A stretch of DNA of 19,732 bases from JBAYJY01 sp041664945 (GTDB lineage Bacteria > UBP15 > UBA6099): contig JBAYJY010000081.1 in the NCBI GenBank assembly GCA_041664945.1, positions 1-19,732 on the forward strand, written 5' to 3'. The notes under the pieces were generated by a model. It was not told where the DNA came from, searched no databases, and worked only from the letters and a program-made list of their open reading frames with translations. Position 1 is the stretch's first letter. Each line of letters begins with the position of its first letter. Positions 15,001 through 19,732 of this stretch are shown here, piece after piece. Position numbers and translations under genes: made by a program.

Positions 15001-16430
15001 TCGCCGACAATCGAGCCGCCCCATCCGTGCACGAGCACGACCGGCTGCCTGCCGGCCTCTGAGAGCATTCCGATGTCTCCGGCGTTGGGATCGATCACGC
15101 GCACGGAATCCGTCATCACCGAGCTTTCGTTTCCAGCGCCGTCTCTCAGCTTTACGTACACCGAGCGAACGCCGGAACCGGCTCCGAGCGCGACTGTCGC
15201 GTTCTCGGCATACGGGCGCCACACAGCGCCGGCGAAATCCGAGCGGTCGCTGATCAGCATTTCTTTTATCCCGAGATCGGGAATCCCGTATGCGTGCAGG
15301 AAATTCCAGCCCTTCAGATTCTTGTAGTCGTCGCTGTTGTCCGATGCGTCGATGTGAATCGGAACCGAGGATTCGGTAGTCACCTCGGGCACGACATTGA
15401 TCTTGCCGGACGGCGCGTGCGTGTCATAGAAGATATAGTCGACGTAAGTCGGCGATTCGTCCGGCAATAGAAAATTCCTGCCGTCCTTGTACTTGATATA
15501 CACGGCTTTCAGGCCGTCCTCGCCGCTGTCGAGCCGCCACGTCTTTGTGTCCGAGTAATCCTCCCAGTCAGCGCCCGTCAGAAACTGATGGTTGCTGATT
15601 TTCATCTTTCGAATTGTCGCGCCTTCTTTATAGTGGTTGAACTTCTTCATTCGAAGAGAGACAACCGGATTGTTCGTAGTCATTCTGGTTTTGATAATTT
15701 CGATCGGGATGGCTTTCTTGTTTTCCGAGATGTCGGTGTTTATCGCCGTCTTCGCCATCTGATAAACGAATTCGTTGAACATGATTCCGCCGTGGCCGAG
15801 CAGATTGACGTTCATGTTGACCGCGCCGCGAAGGAAAGCGTTCTGCTGCGGGACGACTATTTCGTCGTGGTTGCTGAAAATGGCGGTGTAGTCGATATTG
15901 CCGGGAAGATAGGGGTCGCTGTCGAGATCGGCGATGAACTGGCTCCCGACCTCCATCTGTCGGGCGGCTTCGCCCGGCCCGATCGATGCGACTGTCGTTC
16001 CCCGATGCGGCGTGCTAAGAAAAACAAGGTCGTCGACCTTGTCTATTCCGCCCAGGTTCTTTATGTAATACCGCGATACAAGGCCTCCCTCGCTGTGGCA
16101 GATGATGTCTACTTTCGAACTGCCTGTTCTCGCGAGAACTCCGTTTATGAAATTGCGCAGCGCCTCCGAACCTTGCTTAACATCGGTTATGCCTGCGTTC
16201 GGCAACGCGATCCACGAAACGTCATATCCATCGATCTTCAGTCTCGTTATGTAATAAGCCCAGTATACATTTACCGAGGCCATTCCCAGAGTCGAGCCCA
16301 TATATCCATGCACGAGCACGACCGGTTCCTTGTGGCCCTCTTTTGTCAGCATTCCGGCGGCAGAGATCTTGCCCGCTCCGGTTAACAACATTGCCGCTGC
16401 GAGTAATACACAAATGGTGGCTTTCTTCAT
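12021..16430 (-). CDS. Exported protein with three tandem lipase (alpha/beta-hydrolase) units and beta-sandwich linkers
   Basis: A 1469-residue protein with a signal peptide (KK at 2-3, hydrophobic 5-18, likely cut near ISAAG at 22-26). Three units of about 420 residues follow (about 27-452, 455-875, 877-1291). Each opens with PVV-x-VHG (oxyanion region), has a CHSxGGL nucleophile elbow (S113, S540, S963), TPHRG or SPHRG, an acid in FS-x-x-D-x-VVP (D189, D616, D1039) and a GH or NH histidine (H213, H640, H1063), so all three Ser-Asp-His triads look intact. The fold resembles small lid-less triacylglycerol lipases (Lipase_2, LipA-like). Each lipase is followed by two beta-sandwich modules ending in patterns such as AVYVKFRDVAGNES. 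Residues about 1308-1465 form a last domain starting AGWNLVYIP, seen at the ends of many secreted proteins. Start ATG has an AAAGGTG site. The natural substrate (lipid, ester polymer or ester-capped glycan) is unknown. Confidence 0.85.
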   Translation of the reverse strand: MKKATICVLLAAAMLLTGAGKISAAGMLTKEGHKEPVVLVHGYMGSTLGMASVNVYWAYYITRLKIDGYDVSWIALPNAGITDVKQGSEALRNFINGVLARTGSSKVDIICHSEGGLVSRYYIKNLGGIDKVDDLVFLSTPHRGTTVASIGPGEAARQMEVGSQFIADLDSDPYLPGNIDYTAIFSNHDEIVVPQQNAFLRGAVNMNVNLLGHGGIMFNEFVYQMAKTAINTDISENKKAIPIEIIKTRMTTNNPVVSLRMKKFNHYKEGATIRKMKISNHQFLTGADWEDYSDTKTWRLDSGEDGLKAVYIKYKDGRNFLLPDESPTYVDYIFYDTHAPSGKINVVPEVTTESSVPIHIDASDNSDDYKNLKGWNFLHAYGIPDLGIKEMLISDRSDFAGAVWRPYAENATVALGAGSGVRSVYVKLRDGAGNESSVMTDSVRVIDPNAGDIGMLSEAGRQPVVLVHGWGGSIVGDVSVYINWVYIYEKLKSEGFDVYRVTLSEGGLQDVKKSAAELQAFIAGVTSKTGVAKVDVVCHSEGGLVARYYIKNLGGAANVDDLVTISTPHRGTVVSTIGPGEASRQMEVANPFLQELNSGDALPGDVQYTALFSHGDEVVVPGKNGFFDGAVNINYVIYGHAGILFSPEPYAAVKNALLYKYSFQKGVRPAAIRKTTGMVTKSKSIDVDLRACNHYAPQTPVTQVLVSTDPLFGGAAWQPAAKSATLDISGKPEGLLGVHVKYRGDDKVESPSYADYVVIDRTPPKGEIAIVEPPKPGATRVKIQISVSDNAEKYGRFKVTNLTEAYGILGIGAKDMMIANSADFAGAAWRPIADSIDWDLTPGAGNKAVYAKFRDVAGNESAPVSVAVYLFDNVNGFMVREEGRDPVVFVHGYAGSIFGDASAYLNWAFYVEKLKAAGYSTHVIALGGGGTQDIMKSAAELRDFVQKVMAETGANSVDIVCHSAGGLVARYYVQFLGGMAYVDDLITISSPHRGLAMASISPGDAGRQLEIGSSFLKLINGHNTTTGNIDTTSIFSNDDSVVVPAENAFYDGALNINVNGYNHATILFNDEIFNIVKNALSIDIGHGTDQLPVYIVKTKMVTANPAVMLKLNYYNHNATQYPAGEMMVSNDKLFRGASWQPFSNSTSWALDGPDGLKAVYVKFKAKDAGVESPAYVDYIYLDRTPPAGALIVNVDKSDPTAVELVITAADNAGEQAAANMLRPEGSFGIQGIGLVDMMVWNSADFTGATWEPFATRKVWSLPNSDGPRSVYVKFRDVAGNESAAVSAAVVKPAEVVPPVISDIVTDIKFDAGWNLVYIPDFIPAEIRSQIAGKFGPGTTVFDIVAKDFRPVNQAWQVSGGVALWQNLKTSFTQQLTFKGRATARGTVSSVMLDKGWSLVGIGSMEPVAAESVTFTLGGQTLALKDAAQQGWVDGRFLSYANEKYAAAEALLPFRAYFIKVYQPCLINLP
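12558..16352 (-). repeat. Threefold internal repeat of the lipase gene
   Basis: Three in-frame copies of a lipase plus two-sandwich unit: copy 1 at about 16352-15075, copy 2 at about 15068-13806, copy 3 at about 13802-12558. Serine codons fall at 16094-16092, 14813-14811 and 13544-13542, a spacing of 1281 and 1269 bases. Copies 1 and 2 share CHSEGG and GPGEA-x-RQMEV; copy 3 has CHSAGG and SPGDAGRQLEI, so copies 1 and 2 look closest. They are well diverged in DNA, which argues against an assembly duplication. Confidence 0.85.
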
Positions 16431-16489
16431 GTGTCACCTTTCACTTTATACTTATAACAATTAAGTAATTTAACGCCTGTTGAGTGTCT

Positions 16490-16516
16490 ATTATATCAGA
16501 TATCTTTATATTGCAA
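16490..16516 (-). promoter_or_regulatory. Candidate promoter for the triple-lipase gene
   Basis: In the 104-base gap after murB, the minus strand has TTGCAA (16516-16511) and a perfect TATAAT (16495-16490), separated by 15 bases, which is two short of ideal. The predicted leader is about 50 bases. It would let the lipase be expressed apart from murB. Confidence 0.45.
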
Positions 16517-16534
16517 CAGAAATTTTTTAGAGTT

Positions 16535-17443
16535 TTATTCGATTATTCTGACTTCCGGTTCGAGAGCGACGCCGAACTCGGACACGACGCGGCGGCGTAC
16601 CTCTTCGGCGAGCGCGAGCACATCAGCGCACGTCGCCCCGCCGGCGTTCACAATGAAATTCGCATGTATCGGTGAAACTTCAGCGCCGCCGACGCGAAAA
16701 CCCTTCAACCCGGCTTTATCTATAAGCAATCCGGCCGCTATCCCCTCGGGATTCTTGAAAAAGCTGCCAGCCGACGGTTGATTGTACGGCTGCATCTTTT
16801 TGCGCTTCTCCGATAACTCTCTAACCCGTTTCTTAAGCGTTTCTGGATCTTCCTCTTCAAGCTGGAATCGCGCGCCAGTTATCACCCGCTCCGGATGCTC
16901 CTGAAAGATACTCCACCTGTAGCGCATGTTCAGAAAACTTATCTTATCCATTTCCAAACGCTTAGCCGCGCCGGCTTCGTCGATGTAATCGACCGATTCG
17001 AGCGCTCCGGAAATCCACTGGCCGAACGCGCCGACATTCATGAATATCGCGCCGCCTACCGCCCCGGGTATCCCGATAAGCGACTCAAGGCCGGCCCGAC
17101 CCTTTTCAACGAGGCCGCGGACTAAAGAATGCAGCGGCGCTCCGGCGCCTGCCTCCGCAATGTCGCCCGCCACGGCGACTTCCGCCATATTACGGCCTAT
17201 CCGCGTCACGCAACCCCTGTAGCCCGCATCGCCGAAAAGTAAATTGGAGCCCTGCCCGACCACTATGTGGCTGATCCGCCGCCCGCGCAGAAAGGCGAGC
17301 GCCGCCCGTAGGTCCTCGACGTCCGCCGGCTCGAAAAACAAATCCGCCGGCCCGCCGATCTTAAAAGTCGTATGCCGCGACAGCGGCTCTCCCTCAGTCA
17401 CGGCGCCGCGAACGATCTTTTTTATGTCTTCAATCCAAATCAT
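16535..17443 (-). CDS. murB: UDP-N-acetylenolpyruvoylglucosamine reductase MurB
   Basis: A 302-residue FAD enzyme that reduces UDP-GlcNAc-enolpyruvate to UDP-MurNAc with NADPH in the cytosol, the second committed step of peptidoglycan synthesis. Visible motifs are HTTFKIGGPAD (24-34), VGQGSNLLF (62-70) for FAD, LIGIPGAVGGAIFMNVGAFG (122-141), the active-site MRYRWSIF (173-180), SAGSFFKNP (224-232) with the proton-donor Ser227, PIHANFIVN (258-266) and EPEVRII (295-301) with the catalytic Glu. The short YRWSIF form and overall length fit the compact MurB type. The ATG at 17441-17443 has no clear Shine-Dalgarno, unlike most genes here, and is preceded by a repeat-rich gap. It is the last gene of the envelope run. 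No ftsQ, murC or ddl neighbours are present. Confidence 0.96.
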   Translation of the reverse strand: MIWIEDIKKIVRGAVTEGEPLSRHTTFKIGGPADLFFEPADVEDLRAALAFLRGRRISHIVVGQGSNLLFGDAGYRGCVTRIGRNMAEVAVAGDIAEAGAGAPLHSLVRGLVEKGRAGLESLIGIPGAVGGAIFMNVGAFGQWISGALESVDYIDEAGAAKRLEMDKISFLNMRYRWSIFQEHPERVITGARFQLEEEDPETLKKRVRELSEKRKKMQPYNQPSAGSFFKNPEGIAAGLLIDKAGLKGFRVGGAEVSPIHANFIVNAGGATCADVLALAEEVRRRVVSEFGVALEPEVRIIE

Positions 17444-17463
17444 TTTAAAAGCGGCATTAGATA

Positions 17464-17540
17464 TTTGGCTTTAGGCTTTGGGCTAAAACCTCAAAGATTC
17501 AATTCCTTAGCCTAAGGCCCAAGGTCCAATGCCAAAGGCC
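17464..17540. repeat. Degenerate heptamer inverted repeat between gmhA and murB
   Basis: The left arm reads TTTGGC, TTTAGGC, TTTGGGC, TAA (17464-17486). The right arm, read on the minus strand, gives TTTGGCA, TTGGACC, TTGGGCC, TTAGGC, TAA (17537-17507). The core GGCTAA (17481-17486) pairs with TTAGCC (17507-17512) over a 20-base loop, and CCTTAG-C-CTAAGG (17505-17517) is itself a palindrome. It fills most of the 108-base gap and looks like a short dispersed intergenic repeat rather than a normal terminator. Confidence 0.6.
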
Positions 17541-17551
17541 ACTTTAATGCT

Positions 17552-18142
17552 TCAATCCGGTTCGTTCAGAAGCCATTCGGTGAGGTCGCAGAGAGCATGA
17601 ATGATGAATCCATGTGTCTCTTGAATGCGCGGCGTGAGCGTCGAATCCGCGTCGAGCAGAACGTCGACAAGACCCAGCATCTTGCCGCCGCCCTTGCCTG
17701 TCAGACCTATGATTTTCATATTTATTTTTTTTGCCGCCTCAAGCGCACATAAAACATTCGGTGAATTGCCGCTGGTTGAAATCGCGACAAGAACGTCGCC
17801 CTTTCGACCGTGCGCGAGAACCTGCCGCTCGAAAACGCATTCGTAACCGAAATCGTTCGCAAGACTCGTTATGACCGATGTGTCAGACGAAAGAGCAATC
17901 GCAGAGTACGGCTCGCGGTCCATAAGAAACCTGCCGACGAGTTCGCCGGCGAGATGTTGCGCGTCAGCCGCGCTGCCGCCGTTGCCGCAGGCGAGAATGC
18001 GGCCGCCCTTGCCGATCGAGGCGGCGATCATGCTCGCGGCGTCAGCTATATCCGGCGCAAGCCTTTTAACGCTCGTTTCGAGCGCATGAATCGACTCGTG
18101 CGCGGAGCTGGCTATCAAATCCACCATTTTGTTTTTTTTCAT
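17552..18142 (-). CDS. gmhA: Phosphoheptose isomerase GmhA
   Basis: A 196-residue SIS-domain enzyme that converts sedoheptulose 7-phosphate to D-glycero-D-manno-heptose 7-phosphate, the first step toward the heptose of LPS inner core or S-layer glycans. The family signature is complete: ACGNGGSAADAQHLAGELVG (51-70) with the metal and catalytic Glu67, SLANDFGYE (93-101), AISTSGNSPNV (120-130) binding the phosphate, IIGLTGKGGG (144-153), and IQETHGFIIHALCDLTE (173-189) with Gln174 and His182 matching the catalytic pair. The start ATG is supported by an AGGG site 7 bases upstream. Length is normal for the family. It is 93 bases after the nicotinate phosphoribosyltransferase gene. Other heptose genes (hldE, gmhB) are not in the window. 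Confidence 0.95.
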   Translation of the reverse strand: MKKNKMVDLIASSAHESIHALETSVKRLAPDIADAASMIAASIGKGGRILACGNGGSAADAQHLAGELVGRFLMDREPYSAIALSSDTSVITSLANDFGYECVFERQVLAHGRKGDVLVAISTSGNSPNVLCALEAAKKINMKIIGLTGKGGGKMLGLVDVLLDADSTLTPRIQETHGFIIHALCDLTEWLLNEPD

Positions 18143-18194
18143 GTTTTCCCTGCAAATATAATTTTCACCCTGTTCCCCGCTCCCTACACCCGGT

Positions 18195-18217
18195 CTCCGC
18201 GCCTCCGTGTCTCCGTG
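18195..18217 (+). repeat. Threefold CTCCGyG octamer-spaced repeat
   Basis: CTCCGCG (18195-18201), CTCCGTG (18203-18209) and CTCCGTG (18211-18217) recur every 8 bases in the gap 18143-18235, followed by GTTTA. This reads like the CTCCGTG/CTCTGCG-type short intergenic repeats known from several GC-rich environmental genomes. No promoter of quality is seen in this gap. Confidence 0.5.
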
Positions 18218-18235
18218 GTTTATCCATTTAATTTC

Positions 18236-19267
18236 TCATATCATTTTTACCAAGCGCGGCGACGGCGCAGGACCCGGCAGACGGCCTCGCTTCGCGACCG
18301 CTTTGCCTTCAATTTCCTTGATGTCCATCGTCATCTCAATCGGCGGGGCCGAGGATATGTAGCTGCCGACACCGAAGAAGTCAGCGCCGGCCGTCTTGAG
18401 TATCCGGATGCGTTCCGGCGTCAGCCCGCCCGATACTACGATACGGACGTAATTGAAGCCAGCGACATCGAGCCGTTTGCGCACCTCGGCGACGAGTTGC
18501 GGGGTTACTCCGCCGCGTTCGGACGGCGTGTCGAGCCGCACCGCCGCCAAATGCTCGCGAAGCGCCTCCGCCACGCGCAAAGACTCTTCCGCTTCGTCCT
18601 TAAAAGTGTCGACAAGAATTATACGTGGAACTTCCTCTTCCATGATCTCGTCGAACACGCGGGCTACCTTGACCGTGTCGCCGGAAATCATAATAGCCGC
18701 GTGAGGGATAGTGCCGGTCGGCCTAACGCCGGCGAGCAAGGCGCCAAGAATGCAACTGCATCCGTCGACGCCGCCTATCATCGCCGCGCGCTCCATCACC
18801 GGGGCGACAGAGGGGTGAATGTGGCGCGAACCGAAACAGACTACAGATGAGCCGGCCGCAGCCTCCACGCATTCCGCGGCGGCGGTTGCCCACCCGGTCG
18901 CCGAAGCGGTCATTCCGAGAAGAACTGTCTCGTACAAGCCGAACTCTCCGTATGGGCCGGAGAACTGCATGACGGTGGCGCCCGCTTCATATCGTTCGCC
19001 GTCAGGCAACGCAAGCATTTCGATCTTCCGGCCTGCCAACAAACGCCTGACTTCCTCCGAACCGCAAAAAAAGCCGCCACGGCGGCAAAAAACGTCCGCC
19101 ACAACGCGCGTATTTAAAAGTCCTTGTTTTTTTAGGATATCGCGTGTTCGCAGAAAATATATATCCGTCGTCGCGCCCGATTCTATTTCATCGTGCGTGG
19201 CAGAAAAAAATTTGCGGCTTTCTTCGATCCTGATTTGTTGGATATCGGACGTTTTGTCCAGCTCCAT
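18236..19267 (-). CDS. pncB: Nicotinate phosphoribosyltransferase (short form)
   Basis: A 343-residue NAPRTase-like enzyme, which joins nicotinate and PRPP to nicotinate mononucleotide in NAD salvage. Seen: FSATHDEIESGATTDIYF near the N-terminus (21-38, the substrate-binding TDxY), GPYGEFGLYETVLLG (104-118), GSRHIHPSVAP (146-156) with the family His residues, GTIPHAAI (185-192), LVDTFKDE (about 221-228), IVVSGGLTPERI and FFGVGSYIS binding the phosphates. It is shorter than E. coli PncB (about 400) and matches the compact type found in thermophiles and archaea, so the gene symbol is by function only. GGGGG precedes ATG 19267, 12 bases after secG. Genes before and after are envelope genes, so co-transcription here is probably positional rather than functional. 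Confidence 0.87.
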   Translation of the reverse strand: MELDKTSDIQQIRIEESRKFFSATHDEIESGATTDIYFLRTRDILKKQGLLNTRVVADVFCRRGGFFCGSEEVRRLLAGRKIEMLALPDGERYEAGATVMQFSGPYGEFGLYETVLLGMTASATGWATAAAECVEAAAGSSVVCFGSRHIHPSVAPVMERAAMIGGVDGCSCILGALLAGVRPTGTIPHAAIMISGDTVKVARVFDEIMEEEVPRIILVDTFKDEAEESLRVAEALREHLAAVRLDTPSERGGVTPQLVAEVRKRLDVAGFNYVRIVVSGGLTPERIRILKTAGADFFGVGSYISSAPPIEMTMDIKEIEGKAVAKRGRLPGPAPSPRLVKMI

Positions 19268-19279
19268 TCAGGCCCCCGG

Positions 19280-19516
19280 TTAGAAATACTTGGGAAGAAT
19301 CACTGCGCTGAGGAATGAACTTACAAGAAAACCGTAAGCGAGATATTTCATCCATTTATCGATGAAGCCCTCGAATCCTTTTGTTGCGCCACGGAAAACA
19401 GTGTCGCTGCCGCCGCCGAGGCCGCCGAGACCTTCGCTTTTCGACGTCTGGATCAGGATCCCGCCGACAAGAAGGCCCGCCACAAACAAATGGATAATCA
19501 TGAATGCTATTTTCAT
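19280..19516 (-). CDS. secG: Preprotein translocase subunit SecG
   Basis: A 78-residue inner-membrane protein with two hydrophobic segments (about 5-22 and 58-75) joined by a glycine-rich cytoplasmic loop SEGLGGLGGGSDTVF (27-41), the diagnostic SecG loop ending in an FRGATKG stretch. SecG helps SecYE-SecA translocation by inverting during the cycle. Length is within the usual 70-110 range. The ATG has an AGAAGGG site and lies 15 bases after the stop of the penicillin-binding protein gene, with the nicotinate phosphoribosyltransferase start 12 bases downstream, so all are likely on one transcript. In many bacteria secG sits next to tpiA; here it does not. Confidence 0.92.
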   Translation of the reverse strand: MKIAFMIIHLFVAGLLVGGILIQTSKSEGLGGLGGGSDTVFRGATKGFEGFIDKWMKYLAYGFLVSSFLSAVILPKYF

Positions 19517-19531
19517 TGCCCTTCTCTCCCG

Positions 19532-19732
19532 TCAATCTAATATTTTTTTTGTTCGCGCTTCCATATTTTTGATCGCGTCGCCGGATGCCGGCTTAGGTTT
19601 ATAATCGTCTCCGAAGTAGCCGAGTTTGAGAGCGAGCTTGATAACCCGCTCCGCAATCGGCAGCGCGTCGGAGGAGCCGTGTCCGCCGTTCTCGGCGAAA
19701 ACCGCGAAAGTCAGCCTTGGCTTCTCATACGG
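19532..19732 (-). CDS. C-terminal end of a penicillin-binding protein 2-type transpeptidase; starts outside the window
   Basis: The last 66 codons and TGA stop (19532-19534) of a gene entering from the right edge. The peptide contains YEKPRLTFAVFAENGGHGSS followed by DALPIAERVIKLAL, the C-terminal strand and helix of class B penicillin-binding proteins of the MrdA/PBP2 type, where relatives read PYDNPK-x-A-x-AVFVE(N/H)GGHGG-x-x-AAPIA. PBP2 is a periplasmic, membrane-anchored DD-transpeptidase needed for cell-wall elongation, usually with RodA. The catalytic SxxK, SxN and KTG motifs are outside the window. The tail ends in a Lys-rich stretch. It appears to head or precede the secG run. Confidence 0.75.
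   Translation of the reverse strand, partial: PYEKPRLTFAVFAENGGHGSSDALPIAERVIKLALKLGYFGDDYKPKPASGDAIKNMEARTKKILD

Noticed and set aside
13545..16385. Long plus-strand open frames opposite the lipase gene
   Set aside because: These are mirror images of the repeated lipase units in a complementary frame; their His/Arg/Asp-rich peptides are typical of such shadows.
12021..16430. Assembly artefact or recent tandem duplication producing the triple lipase
   Set aside because: The three units differ at many residues and in linker length (1281 versus 1269 bases between serine codons), so they are old duplicates.
17810..18850. 346-codon plus-strand open frame across gmhA and the phosphoribosyltransferase gene
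   Set aside because: It runs through two motif-complete genes on the other strand and over a repeat-bearing gap, and its peptide is Arg-rich with no domain.
1..19732. CRISPR arrays, tRNA or rRNA genes, insertion sequences, prophage or att sites
   Set aside because: I saw no regularly spaced identical repeats, no transposase or integrase motifs, and no cloverleaf or rRNA-like segment on either strand.

Overview
The window is a stretch of bacterial chromosome, fairly GC-rich, with compact genes, good Shine-Dalgarno sites and several translationally coupled gene pairs. MurB and a PBP2-type C-terminus imply a peptidoglycan wall, and GmhA (heptose precursor of LPS) suggests a Gram-negative envelope. 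A glycyl radical enzyme and a B12-type radical SAM protein point to an anaerobic or microaerophilic lifestyle. I cannot assign a phylum; the mix of genes and the short dispersed intergenic repeats fit an uncultivated, deep-branching lineage, but that is inference.

Layout. (a) 1-3677, minus strand: a five-gene operon read from a strong sigma70-like promoter at 3755-3783, in the order SCP2-like lipid-binding protein, PadR regulator, extended SDR, classical SDR, and the N-terminal 249 residues of a pyruvate formate-lyase-type glycyl radical enzyme (GRE) that leaves the window. (b) 3939-7786, plus strand: a divergent three-gene operon from its own good promoter (3853-3881): B12-binding-type radical SAM enzyme, DPM-like family 2 glycosyltransferase, and a membrane protein with a C-terminal beta-propeller. 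(c) 7787-8179: a 393-base gap with no gene but several inverted repeats and a possibly structured leader, then typA/bipA (8180-9991). (d) 10030-16430, minus strand: two exported proteins. One is a catalytically degenerate HExxH-type metalloprotease relative carrying a PsbP/DUF1795-like C-terminal domain. The other is a 1469-residue protein made of three tandem lipase units, each with an intact Ser-Asp-His triad and its own beta-sandwich linkers. (e) 16535-19732, minus strand: an envelope and housekeeping run in the order PBP2 C-terminus, secG, nicotinate phosphoribosyltransferase, gmhA, murB. Two gaps in this run hold short degenerate repeats.

How the parts may work together. Operon (a) puts a GRE of unknown substrate with two NAD(P)-dependent oxidoreductases, a lipid-binding domain and a PadR switch, which suggests an inducible anaerobic pathway acting on a hydrophobic alcohol, ketone or lipid-like compound. 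Operon (b) looks like synthesis or modification of a lipid-linked glycoconjugate. Region (d) encodes secreted or periplasmic proteins, one of them with three esterase active sites in one chain. The most unusual items are the triple lipase, the inactive-looking protease relative, and the GRE/SCP2/SDR operon.
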